DNA of 26,470 nucleotides. Origin: an uncultured bacterium. Lineage in GTDB: Bacteria; Cyanobacteriota; Vampirovibrionia; Gastranaerophilales; Gastranaerophilaceae. Both the position numbers and the translations under genes were made by a program. The DNA is taken from assembly GCA_900551915.1 (NCBI GenBank), contig URXT01000026.1:1-26470 (forward strand), given 5' to 3'. The notes under the pieces were generated by a model that had not been told where the DNA came from, did no database searches, and was given only the letters and a program-made list of their open reading frames with translations. Numbering within the stretch: the stretch's first letter is position 1; every line of letters begins with the position of its first letter. Shown here piece after piece: positions 7,977 through 14,955 of this stretch.

Positions 7977-8696
7977 TTACCAGGGATAATCGTCCTTGAT
8001 TTCCCACCCGTCCCCCATAATAACAGCTGCGCAGCTAAAAACACCTTTCTCGTTTATACATTGCCTGAGTGCAGTGTCTCTTTTAATACCATAATACGGA
8101 CCTCCAAGCAGTCTATATTGAGTCTGCGAATCCATCTGGAGTCTGAATATATCCTTTCCCCAGGTGTTTGGCCCCTTATAACCATTTGTATCAATATCAA
8201 TCTCAACTTGTGTATCGGTGCTGGTTTTTCTAACCATAACAATAACTATTGTTCCATCAACCAGATGTATTTGAGTCATATTCCCCATCGATGCCGCCCC
8301 GCAGGTTTCACAAAAACTGATAACAGAATTACAATCTCTTACAGTTCCGTCAATTTTTTTGTAGGTAATGTTTTTACAACCATGAAGTCTGCTGTCGCGG
8401 TAAACATTTAGTTTCTTAAAATACGGAACTAAATATCTGTTTGCCCAGTTCCAGGAGTTATCACTAACTGAGAGATTTTCATCAAAATATTGCCAATATT
8501 TTGCTTCGCCTTCATGCACTTCCGCCATTTTAATTGCGTTATAAAGTTTTGAATACATAACTTTAAGCTGATTTGCGGCCATTTTTTTCTGTTGTTTTTG
8601 TATAAGTGAAGGCAATGTCATTGCGGCAATAATTCCAATAATTCCTAAAGTTATGAGAACTTCTGCCAGAGTGAAGGCTTTGTTATTATTCTTCAT
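7977..8696 (-). CDS. Orphan type IV prepilin-like protein
   Basis: The 239-residue protein starts MKNNNKAFTLAEVLITLGII; cleavage after A7 would give mature FTLAE with Glu at position 5. The helix ends AAMTLPSLIQKQQKK. The outer domain contains cysteines near 107, 122, 129, 132, 214 and 222, including C-E-T-C, and the shared motif D-T-N-G-Y-K-G-P-N-x-x-G-K-D-I-F at 169-184. GGGAG lies 7 nt before ATG 8694-8696, and a strong promoter with an inverted repeat lies upstream. It is divergent from the HTH gene at 8830, repeating the arrangement of the other two complete prepilins, here in reversed orientation. Its outer domain beyond the motif is not obviously alignable with the others. Confidence 0.93.
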   Translation of the reverse strand: MKNNNKAFTLAEVLITLGIIGIIAAMTLPSLIQKQQKKMAANQLKVMYSKLYNAIKMAEVHEGEAKYWQYFDENLSVSDNSWNWANRYLVPYFKKLNVYRDSRLHGCKNITYKKIDGTVRDCNSVISFCETCGAASMGNMTQIHLVDGTIVIVMVRKTSTDTQVEIDIDTNGYKGPNTWGKDIFRLQMDSQTQYRLLGGPYYGIKRDTALRQCINEKGVFSCAAVIMGDGWEIKDDYPW

Positions 8697-8706
8697 ATCA
8701 TGCTCC

Positions 8707-8754
8707 CAAAAGTGATTTTTTATATCATTATTATGAATTAATTTATCACTTTTG
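8707..8754. promoter_or_regulatory. 10-bp inverted repeat centred on the prepilin -10 box
   Basis: CAAAAGTGAT (8707-8716) and ATCACTTTTG (8745-8754) are exact inverted 10-mers separated by 28 bp. The centre (8730.5) coincides with the edge of the -10 box (8730-8735) and the right arm overlaps the -35 box. This is a good candidate operator for the HTH protein at 8830, possibly bridged by a dimer of dimers. Confidence 0.5.
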
Positions 8755-8758
8755 TCAA
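8730..8758 (-). promoter_or_regulatory. Sigma-70 promoter of the minus-strand prepilin gene
   Basis: On the minus strand: TTGACA (8758-8753), 17 bp, CATAAT (8735-8730). The start of transcription should be near 8723, about 26 nt before the ATG. Confidence 0.75.
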
Positions 8759-8772
8759 TAATTTCTGCTTTT

Positions 8773-8813
8773 TAAAATCATCATAACTTTTTTATATAAG
8801 GTATATGATTTTA
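8773..8813. promoter_or_regulatory. 9-bp inverted repeat upstream of the HTH gene
   Basis: TAAAATCAT (8773-8781) and ATGATTTTA (8805-8813) are exact inverted 9-mers with 23 bp between them, just upstream of AAAGGAG and the ATG at 8830. It resembles the neighbouring repeat in having A-run plus GTGAT or ATCAT half-sites and could be an autoregulatory site. Confidence 0.35.
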
Positions 8814-8829
8814 TTTAAAGGAGTTAGAA

Positions 8830-9135
8830 ATGCAGAGTGTTAAGGATTTATTTGGAAAGAGAATAAAAGAATTACGAAAGGCCAGAAATCTAACTCAGGA
8901 ACAACTGGCTGAACTTGTTGATATCGACACAAGAAATATTATAAAAATTGAAAACTCAGAGACTTTTCCGCGTGTAAAAACTCTTGATAAACTACTTGAA
9001 GTTTTCCAGATTTCAGCATCAGAAATATTTCAAACGGCACATCTGGAAAATTCCGACCTCCTTCGAAAAAAGATTTTTCAAAAGCTGGAGGAAGACGAGG
9101 AACTTACAAAATTAATTTATAAAATGTTATTTTAA
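8830..9135 (+). CDS. XRE/Cro-family HTH regulator, divergent from a prepilin gene
   Basis: A 101-residue DNA-binding protein. Residues 7-66 are a Cro/CI helix-turn-helix: LFGKRIKELRKARNLTQEQL, then the recognition stretch DTRNIIKIENSETFPRVKTL and the closing helix LEVFQISASEIF. The acidic tail (67-101, ending LTKLIYKMLF) resembles that of the regulator at 2822, so these two are probably paralogues; the shorter regulator at 5702 is a different branch. AAAGGAG is 7 nt before the ATG. The spacer to the divergent prepilin gene carries two inverted repeats. Control of that prepilin gene is inferred from the arrangement, which is seen three times in 6.3 kb. Confidence 0.93.
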   Translation: MQSVKDLFGKRIKELRKARNLTQEQLAELVDIDTRNIIKIENSETFPRVKTLDKLLEVFQISASEIFQTAHLENSDLLRKKIFQKLEEDEELTKLIYKMLF

Positions 9136-9180
9136 TTTAGCTTAATATTGTTTTTTATTTTAAGTATAAGATTATGAAAG

Positions 9181-9189
9181 TGTTATAAT
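9181..9189 (+). promoter_or_regulatory. Extended -10 promoter for the DUF378 gene
   Basis: TGTTATAAT (9181-9189) is a perfect extended -10 element with no matching -35 box. It would give a leader of about 93 nt before the ATG at 9289; I see no recognised riboswitch in that leader. Confidence 0.45.
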
Positions 9190-9288
9190 ATTTATTCTGC
9201 CTCTCTGAAAAAATTAGACTTTTGGTTTACCTATACGGGGAATATATTTTAGTAATAATATTTTAAGATATAAATAAGGAGAAAATTT

Positions 9289-9513
9289 ATGTATATTTTA
9301 AAAATTATTACATTTGTTTTGGTTATAATAGGCGCCTTGAACTGGGGTTTGGTCGGCGCTTTCAATATTGATTTAGTACAATTGATATTTGGTGAAATGA
9401 CTGTGCTCTCAAGAATTGTTTATATTCTTGTCGGAATTTCAGCAGTAATTTTTGCAATATTGGAGTACAAGCATCTTATAGACGATAAGTCAAATAAAAC
9501 AGACCTTTATTAA
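9289..9513 (+). CDS. DUF378 family small membrane protein
   Basis: A 74-residue protein with two transmembrane helices (about 3-22 and 40-60). The signature GALNWGLVGAFNIDLV followed by LSRIVYILVGISAVIFAI identifies DUF378 (YuzA-like), whose function is not known. The C-terminus is charged (EYKHLIDDKSNKTD). AAGGAG lies 8 nt before the ATG. The last six codons lie within the left arm and loop of the terminator hairpin, so gene end and transcription stop share sequence. It stands alone, between the HTH gene at 8830 and the convergent peptidase gene. Confidence 0.92.
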   Translation: MYILKIITFVLVIIGALNWGLVGAFNIDLVQLIFGEMTVLSRIVYILVGISAVIFAILEYKHLIDDKSNKTDLY

Positions 9514-9533
9514 TATTGGTCTGTTTTATAAAA
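9494..9533. terminator. Bidirectional terminator overlapping the DUF378 stop codon
   Basis: ATAAAACAGACC (9494-9505) pairs with GGTCTGTTTTAT (9518-9529) around a 12-nt loop that contains the stop codon (9511-9513). T-runs exist on both strands (GTTTTATAAAAT and TTTTATTTG), so it may also end the minus-strand peptidase mRNA. Confidence 0.75.
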
Positions 9534-9537
9534 TATG

Positions 9538-12360
9538 TTATGCAGAGAGTGAATTTAGAAATTCTTTATTTTGCTTCAAGGTATTTTCCGTTGCAAGAAT
9601 TGAATAAACCGGTTTGCCTTTAAAAATGTAGTTTGCTGCATTCTGAATGTCTTCCGGTGTAATTTTATTAATCATCTCAAGTATCATATTTTCCTGATTA
9701 ATTCCATAGGGTGAAATCAGTCCATATTCAAGTGATTTGTTTTTGCCGGAATTTGTTTCGTTTGAATTTAAAATCCTGTTGCGAAGTGTTAATTTAGCAT
9801 TTTGTAATTCTTCATCCGAAACTTTTTCTGACTTCATTTTTTCTATATGTTTGTTGAACCCTTCAATTGATTTTTTCACATTGTCATAACTAATTTCATT
9901 TGTATCAAGGTTTTCGGTTGTTGTTCCGATATCAAGCGCAATTGTTCCGATATCGTCCATAAGTGCAACTTCGGAGTGGACTGAATATGCAAGATGCTGC
10001 TTTTCGCGCAAATCATTAAACAATCTTGAGGACGGGCCTCCGCCAAGAATTATGTTTAACAGGTTAAGCGTAATTTCGTCCTTAATATTCTGGTTAACTT
10101 TGAATTTGTAGGCTTCAATAATTTGAGCCTGAGGTTTTGCATGAACATCTGTCAATACTTTTGTTTTTTCAATCTCGGTATAGATTTCCTGCATGCTTGA
10201 ATTCTTGTCTGCAACTTTTGGAAGTTCTGCAATTTCATTGAAAATCAGTTGTTTTAATTCCGGTTTTCTTGAAAACGGCGCAGAAATAACAATATTTGCC
10301 TGACTGTTTTCCAGGATATATTTGTAGAGGTTTTTAACATCCTCAAGCGTAACTTTGTCTATAGAATTCAAAATTTCTTCTTTTGTGTAGCCGTTTGGAA
10401 GCCCTTTAAAGATTTCTGCTGTAAGTTTATCATCGGCATCTTTTTCCGAAGTTTCTATTTCATCGCGGAGCTCACTTTTCATTTTCGATAGAGTTTCTTC
10501 AGTAAATCTTGGAGCCTGCAGAACTTCTTTTGCTGCTTTCAAGGCTTGCTGCATATCATCAGCGTAAAAATAGCTTGATTTAATTTTTAAGTCTTTGTCG
10601 CCTGCTGCAAAAATAAAATCAAGCGCGAGTTTGTCCAGTTCGGTTTGATATTCCTGTTCGTTTTTGTATATGGTTCCGGAATTTAGTATTTTGAATAACA
10701 AATTTGCGGTAGCAGGTTTTGTATTTTTCGGATATTCGGGCGCTGTGTATAAAATATCAAACACCGCATTATTATTATTTGTATCGTGCAAAACAACTGC
10801 AAAATTATTATCAAGTTTGTATTCTTTAACTGCATCCATGTTTATTGCACGTTTCTGGACTTGTGAGCCGGTAAAAGAAATGTCTGCTGCTTTGTCGTGG
10901 TTTGCTTTAATGCTTTCAGGAGTTGCGCTTGCCGGATGTACAACTGTTAAAGAAGCTTTGTTCAAATCCAGATATTTTTTAGCGGCTTTTGATATGTCTT
11001 GCGGCGTAATTTCTTTAACTATTTTTTCGAAATCTGTAAGCAGGTTCAGGTCGTTATCCTGGAAGGCTCCGCCAACAAGTGCGTTTGTGTAAGCCGATTG
11101 TTCATAAAGATTTGAATAATCTTTAAGCATTCGTTTTTTTATAACATTAAGTTCTTCTTCTGTCGGATTTGCTGCGGCAAGTTTTGAGATTTCAGAATAA
11201 ATTGTTTTAATTATTTTTTCTGAATTTTCTTCCGTTCCTTCTGCAATCATAAGAATTGCGCGGCCGTCATTCGGTTTTGTACTTATTCTTTCAAGTTCGG
11301 TTATTGCACTGCTGTTGTAATCTTTTAACTTTTTGTCAATTCTTGAGGTTTTCGACATTGTAAGAATTTGTGACAAAGCTTGTGTAAGAATTTTCTCTTT
11401 TGCGTCATTATTTTTGGGGCCGTTAAACGAAAGAATTACGGAGGTTGCGGTTGCTTTATCCGAAATTATATCTTCGCGAACCGGTTTGTCAATCGGCTTT
11501 AATTCTTCAAAATGACGTGAAGACGGCGGATGTTTGGTTGATGTGAAATATTTTGACATCAGCTTCATTGTTTGTTCCGGGTCAACTTCTCCGGTGATAA
11601 CCGTTACCATATTTGCCGGATAATAGTTTTGATTAAAATAATCAACAACATCTTCGCGGGTTATGTTTGTAATGTTGGAGGTGGTTCCGCCAATCATATC
11701 AAGAGATTTTGTATCAATTTGATAAAGGTTTTTGAGGGATTTGTTAATTCCGATATTCAGCGGGTCTGCCGTAATCATATTTATTTCGGAATTTACAATA
11801 CCTTTTTCTTTCTCCAGCATATTTGCTGCAAATCTTGGTGTTTCAAGCATTGAGGCGTGAAGTTTAATTTTTTCTTCCAAATCGGTTTTATTCAAAAGGT
11901 TTGAACTGATAAAGTAATTTGTTTCGGAGAATCCGGTAGAGGCATTTGTTGAAGCGCCCATTTTGTCTACGCGTTTGAAGAATTCTCCGGCCTCAAGTCC
12001 ATCTGAACCGTTAAAAAGATTGTGTTCTATAAAGTGCGAAATCCCGCGTACTTTGTCATTTTCATTCATTGAACCTGTATTAACATAAGTCTTTAATACG
12101 GTTTTACCTTCCTTTGGTATAATTACAACCCGCTGGCCGTTTGCAAGTTTATACAGGCTTGCATTTGTGTCAAACGGAAGTTTTATGTCGCTGACTTTTT
12201 GATATGCAATCGGGGTTTTAACAGAAAAATCAGGCGTCACGGTCTGCATTGTTGTCTCAGACGCGGTTTGGGGTGTATCGCCTTTGAAGTTTTGATTTTT
12301 TTTATATGGTTCTGAAGTGTTTGTTTTTGTTGTTCTAAAGTCCGGATTAATTCTTAACAT
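9538..12360 (-). CDS. M16 (pitrilysin/insulinase-type) zinc metallopeptidase, two fused halves
   Basis: Predicted zinc-dependent endopeptidase of 940 residues. The N-terminal half has the inverted zinc motif H109-F-I-E-H113 and the downstream ligand Glu192 (SEINM). The C-terminal half (from about residue 515) lacks a zinc motif but keeps GGGPSSRLFNDLREKQHLAY, the Arg/Tyr pair that binds substrate in M16 partners. So both halves of an M16B-type heterodimer are in one chain. There is no signal peptide; instead about 60 polar, probably disordered residues containing Q-N-F-K-G (23-27) precede the first domain. This argues for a cytosolic enzyme or an unconventional targeting tail. A GGTAGG sequence precedes the ATG. 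The upstream GNAT gene is 64 nt away on the same strand. Confidence 0.95.
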   Translation of the reverse strand: MLRINPDFRTTKTNTSEPYKKNQNFKGDTPQTASETTMQTVTPDFSVKTPIAYQKVSDIKLPFDTNASLYKLANGQRVVIIPKEGKTVLKTYVNTGSMNENDKVRGISHFIEHNLFNGSDGLEAGEFFKRVDKMGASTNASTGFSETNYFISSNLLNKTDLEEKIKLHASMLETPRFAANMLEKEKGIVNSEINMITADPLNIGINKSLKNLYQIDTKSLDMIGGTTSNITNITREDVVDYFNQNYYPANMVTVITGEVDPEQTMKLMSKYFTSTKHPPSSRHFEELKPIDKPVREDIISDKATATSVILSFNGPKNNDAKEKILTQALSQILTMSKTSRIDKKLKDYNSSAITELERISTKPNDGRAILMIAEGTEENSEKIIKTIYSEISKLAAANPTEEELNVIKKRMLKDYSNLYEQSAYTNALVGGAFQDNDLNLLTDFEKIVKEITPQDISKAAKKYLDLNKASLTVVHPASATPESIKANHDKAADISFTGSQVQKRAINMDAVKEYKLDNNFAVVLHDTNNNNAVFDILYTAPEYPKNTKPATANLLFKILNSGTIYKNEQEYQTELDKLALDFIFAAGDKDLKIKSSYFYADDMQQALKAAKEVLQAPRFTEETLSKMKSELRDEIETSEKDADDKLTAEIFKGLPNGYTKEEILNSIDKVTLEDVKNLYKYILENSQANIVISAPFSRKPELKQLIFNEIAELPKVADKNSSMQEIYTEIEKTKVLTDVHAKPQAQIIEAYKFKVNQNIKDEITLNLLNIILGGGPSSRLFNDLREKQHLAYSVHSEVALMDDIGTIALDIGTTTENLDTNEISYDNVKKSIEGFNKHIEKMKSEKVSDEELQNAKLTLRNRILNSNETNSGKNKSLEYGLISPYGINQENMILEMINKITPEDIQNAANYIFKGKPVYSILATENTLKQNKEFLNSLSA

Positions 12361-12424
12361 ATACCTACCTATTCTCTACATATAATATTAAAAACAAGAA
12401 CATTTAAAAAATTGCGCCTGTGTA

Positions 12425-12874
12425 TTATAAAATTTTTTTTAAGTAAATCATGTCACTCAATTGCTTTCCATTTTCAAAAATAGGATGAGAATAGTTCTCT
12501 ATAAAAAAGTTTTTTATTCTGTGTGTTTCAACAAAACCTCGTTTTTTATAAAAATTAAGTGTTGTTTCGTTTTCTCCTGTGCCAAGAATTATGCTTGAGA
12601 CATTTTCTTCTTGATATTTGTTACAAATAAAGTTTAGCAACCTTGAAGCATAGCCGTTACTTTGGTATTCTGGATAGGTTGCCAAATTTTTTATTTCTAT
12701 GGTTTTATTATCAATTTGAAGAACTGCGCATATAGAAATTAATGTATTTTTATCATACAACACAAAAAGATTTGATTGCTCTAAATATTTGTTAATCATC
12801 GCTTCATCCTCATCGCCGATTAACAAAAGCTCCATAAAATCTGTTTTATTTTTTGTTATCTCATATATTTTCAT
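12425..12874 (-). CDS. GNAT-family N-acetyltransferase
   Basis: A 149-residue protein expected to move an acetyl group from acetyl-CoA to an unknown amine. The GNAT core is visible: strands around FVLYDKNTLISICAVLQID, the acetyl-CoA-binding segment with IKNLATYPEYQSNGYASRLL (residues 72-91; a variant of the usual R/Q-x-x-G-x-G/A loop, here Q-S-N-G-Y-A), and the LNFYKKRGFVETHRI stretch (106-120) typical of the last helix and strand. There is no Shine-Dalgarno; an extended -10 box ends 6 nt before the ATG, suggesting a leaderless mRNA. It may be cotranscribed with the peptidase gene downstream, as no strong terminator separates them. Confidence 0.9.
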   Translation of the reverse strand: MKIYEITKNKTDFMELLLIGDEDEAMINKYLEQSNLFVLYDKNTLISICAVLQIDNKTIEIKNLATYPEYQSNGYASRLLNFICNKYQEENVSSIILGTGENETTLNFYKKRGFVETHRIKNFFIENYSHPIFENGKQLSDMIYLKKIL

Positions 12875-12880
12875 AAATTA

Positions 12881-12889
12881 AATATATCA
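12881..12889 (-). promoter_or_regulatory. Extended -10 box directly upstream of the GNAT start
   Basis: Minus strand TGATATATT (12889-12881) matches TGn-TATATT; six bases then separate it from the ATG (12874). No ribosome-binding site is present, so transcription probably starts at the start codon. Confidence 0.45.
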
Positions 12890-12934
12890 TAACTGATAGA
12901 AAACTTTACAGTCTGCGTATAAAAACTTTTCCGG

Positions 12935-12966
12935 AAAAAAGGCGCCGCTTGCGGCGCCTTTTTATT
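12935..12966. terminator. Strong GC-rich bidirectional terminator
   Basis: GGCGCCGC (12941-12948) and GCGGCGCC (12951-12958) form a hairpin with a TT loop, flanked by A6 and T5. It ends the minus-strand serpin-like gene (stop at 12967) and blocks read-through from the other side. Confidence 0.95.
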
Positions 12967-14106
12967 TTATTTTGTTTCAGTGGTTTGCGGTTCGGTTATA
13001 ATATCTTCCTCAGCTTCTGTATCTGGTTCCGATTTCGTTGTCTCCGGTTTGCCGGTTTTGTTTACAAGCTTCAGGTCATAAACTCTTAACGCAAAGTATG
13101 GAAGTTTTTTGTCGCGTTCTTGCAGAAATAACACAAAGGTGTCATCTAAATAAAAATACCGCGGTGCAACTTCTTCGACCGGTTCAAGTGAACATCTCAT
13201 CGTCGCAATTGCTGCTTCACTCTTAAGTTTAACGCCCTTACGGTTCATTTTGAAATCAACGGTTTGCAAAGCATCTGAAATTTTCATTTCAGTACCTTCA
13301 ATTTGTTTTCCGGTAAGCTCAGGATATCCCTGCAATTTGTACAGATTTACATCCGGAACTCTAAGCTGGTCTTTTTCTTTAAAATCATGCCAGCCCATAT
13401 ATCCGGCTTTTTTTATGTGCATATCGCTGTATAATTTGTCAAAAGTTTTGTTATCATCTGTTCTGTAAAGATAAACAATATCTTTTCCCTGAGTTTCAAG
13501 AGCGACCGCAAAGTCGTCAGGTGAGTTGTAAAATAATACATTAACTGTTTTGTCAAGCTCTTTGTCAGATTCATCATTTATGCCGAAATAGTCAACTTTG
13601 CCTCTGAATTTACCGAATCTTGAGGGTTCAAGTTTGTCAAACGGTGCTGCAAATTTAAAATCTTTTTTCAGCATTGTGTAGACTAAATATTTATCAGGTG
13701 CCGGTGTCCAGTCCAGCATATCAAGAATGTCGCTTGTTGCGTTAAATTTTTCTTTTATGCCGGTTTCGATTTCCTGTTTTAATTCAGGCGAGATTGCTCC
13801 GTAAGTTTTGTAATATGTATTTTCACTGAGCATGTCAGCTTTAAATCTTTGTTTGTTAAGCTCTTTTACTGTAACATTCTTTTCATCTCCGACTAATTTT
13901 ATCGGGCCTTTTACAATGTTATTTTGCAAGTCATTCCAGACAATTTGGAAAGTTCCGACCCAGGCTCTGTTTTGCTGGGCAGTTTCGGACTTCAATGTCG
14001 GAACAAGAACAAATTCGGAATTAAGGCTTTTCTTCCCAAATCCGAATGCAGAGGCTGTTGTTGCACATAATAGGGTTATGGCAAGTGCTGCAAGTATTTT
14101 TTTCAT
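12967..14106 (-). CDS. Exported divergent serpin-like protein
   Basis: A 379-residue protein with a clear signal peptide (MKKILAALAITLLCATTASA, cleavage after residue 20). I read it as a distant serpin from the order of features: YLVYTMLKKDFKFAAPFDK (140-158) like the serpin N-A-I-Y-F-K-G-x-W...F segment; LRVPDVNLYKLQGY (248-261) like the L-P-K-F-x-I strand; ISDALQTVDFKMNRKGVKLK (276-295) then SEAAIATM like the V-x-E-x-G-T-E-A-A-A-A-T hinge; and FYLDDTFVLFLQE (318-330) like the D-H-P-F-L-F-x-I strand. The hinge is off-consensus (Arg-Lys-Gly, extra Lys), so inhibition is doubtful. The last 30 residues are Glu/Thr/Pro-rich. GGAGAG precedes the ATG. It follows the BlaI-type operon by 45 nt and ends at a strong terminator. 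Fold call moderate; protease inhibition unproven. Confidence 0.6.
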   Translation of the reverse strand: MKKILAALAITLLCATTASAFGFGKKSLNSEFVLVPTLKSETAQQNRAWVGTFQIVWNDLQNNIVKGPIKLVGDEKNVTVKELNKQRFKADMLSENTYYKTYGAISPELKQEIETGIKEKFNATSDILDMLDWTPAPDKYLVYTMLKKDFKFAAPFDKLEPSRFGKFRGKVDYFGINDESDKELDKTVNVLFYNSPDDFAVALETQGKDIVYLYRTDDNKTFDKLYSDMHIKKAGYMGWHDFKEKDQLRVPDVNLYKLQGYPELTGKQIEGTEMKISDALQTVDFKMNRKGVKLKSEAAIATMRCSLEPVEEVAPRYFYLDDTFVLFLQERDKKLPYFALRVYDLKLVNKTGKPETTKSEPDTEAEEDIITEPQTTETK

Positions 14107-14126
14107 CTTCTCTCCTTTTCATAAAT

Positions 14127-14149
14127 GCCTTTTGCTGTTGCAGAAAGGC
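14127..14149. other. Hairpin between the BlaI operon and the serpin-like gene
   Basis: GCCTTTTGC (14127-14135) and GCAGAAAGGC (14140-14149) pair with one bulged base around a TGTT loop. No T-run follows, so it is more likely an mRNA processing or stability element than a terminator. Confidence 0.35.
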
Positions 14150-14151
14150 TT

Positions 14152-14520
14152 CTAGTCTAAATTCAAATACCTGAAAAAACTTTTTACCTTTCCGGCAGCG
14201 TCTTTTGTGTGCGGAAGGTTTGGTTCTTTGTAGTATTTTTCATAATTTCTTATAATATTATCCGGCAAATCTTCACCGGATTCAAGTATTTGTGAAATCA
14301 TTTCCAAATATTCATCCTGCTCTTCTTTATATAGAATATCACGGCGGCGCAAATCTTCATCTGCTTCCAAATGTATTAGTGCATGAAAAGCAGCCTGAAT
14401 ACTTTTATCTTTTGTATCCGGCGGAAAATTTAAAAGAGCCTCTCTTACCGGAATAAATCCTATTAAAGCTTTTCTGACAAGCTCTGCAACCAGAAGCCTT
14501 TCCTGAAGATTTCCGCTCAT
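14152..14520 (-). CDS. Small acidic helical protein of unknown function, coupled to a BlaI-type repressor
   Basis: A 122-residue soluble protein I do not recognise. It is predicted to be nearly all helix: LQERLLVAELVRKALIGFIP at the start, an AFHALIHLEADEDLRRRDIL segment in the middle, and a charged, Tyr-rich second half (EYLEMISQILESGEDLPDNI). There are no cysteines, no signal peptide and no membrane segment. Its ATG overlaps the stop codon of the upstream repressor gene by one base (TAATG), a sign of translational coupling, so it probably acts with that repressor or in its regulon. The serpin-like gene follows after 45 nt. Confidence 0.8.
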   Translation of the reverse strand: MSGNLQERLLVAELVRKALIGFIPVREALLNFPPDTKDKSIQAAFHALIHLEADEDLRRRDILYKEEQDEYLEMISQILESGEDLPDNIIRNYEKYYKEPNLPHTKDAAGKVKSFFRYLNLD

Positions 14521-14861
14521 TAGACCAGCATTTCACTGCATTCTTTTTCTATAAAACGCAGCATTTTAATTTTGTCATTGTCAAAGAATTGTTCGGAAAC
14601 GGTATTTATGGCTTCAATAGCCATTTCCCGTTTGTTCATTGCTGCGCGGTAGAAAAACTTTTTACCAACCTTGTATCTTACTAAAATGCTTTTTAATGTT
14701 AATCTGTCCATAACTGTTTTAATTGTAGTATATGCTCTTTCAACCCCGTTTGCAGACAGGCTGTCGACAACATCCTGAATTGAAATGTCACGTTCTTCAC
14801 ATTCGGCAGTAAGTGTCCAAATTGTATTTAAAATATCAATTTCTAATTTGCCGCAAGCCAT
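14520..14861 (-). CDS. BlaI/MecI/CopY-family transcriptional repressor
   Basis: A 113-residue winged-helix repressor. The family pattern is clear in the first 75 residues: LEIDILNTIW, the VQDVVDSL-like segment (IQDVVDSLSANGVERAYTTI) with T-T-I-K-T-V-M-D-R-L as recognition helix, and the wing LVRYKVGKKFFYRAA. The C-terminal helices (MAIEAINTVSEQFFDNDKIK) would dimerise. Known relatives are inactivated by a BlaR1/MecR1 sensor protease or by metal; no such sensor gene is visible here, so the inducer is unknown. GAGGA lies 7 nt before the ATG. A promoter with an overlapping TTAC...GTAA repeat lies upstream, fitting autorepression. It heads an apparent operon with the unknown gene and possibly the serpin-like gene. 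Confidence 0.92.
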   Translation of the reverse strand: MACGKLEIDILNTIWTLTAECEERDISIQDVVDSLSANGVERAYTTIKTVMDRLTLKSILVRYKVGKKFFYRAAMNKREMAIEAINTVSEQFFDNDKIKMLRFIEKECSEMLV

Positions 14862-14894
14862 ATTTTTTCCTCACATTTCTATATCTCTATTTAA

Positions 14895-14909
14895 TTACTA
14901 ATATTGTAA
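14895..14909. promoter_or_regulatory. Candidate BlaI-type operator
   Basis: TTACTAATATTGTAA is a partial palindrome (TTAC/GTAA arms) that covers the -10 box of the repressor promoter. It resembles but does not match the TACAnnTGTA consensus of BlaI/CopY boxes. Confidence 0.35.
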
Positions 14910-14930
14910 CACAAAATATTTCTTTTTCAA
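14903..14930 (-). promoter_or_regulatory. Promoter of the BlaI-type operon
   Basis: Minus strand TTGAAA (14930-14925), 16 bp, TACAAT (14908-14903), with TG one base before the -10 box. Transcription would start near 14896, leaving a 35-nt leader with GAGGA. Confidence 0.65.
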
Positions 14931-14955
14931 TCTATTACCAAAATCTTTACATAAA

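Noticed and set aside
7920..8411. 163-codon plus-strand reading frame antisense to the third prepilin
   Set aside because: No ribosome-binding site, odd composition, and the opposite strand has a full prepilin with motifs and promoter.
9190..9288. Riboswitch in the DUF378 leader
   Set aside because: No conserved aptamer core or stable nested stems could be recognised in the 93-nt leader.
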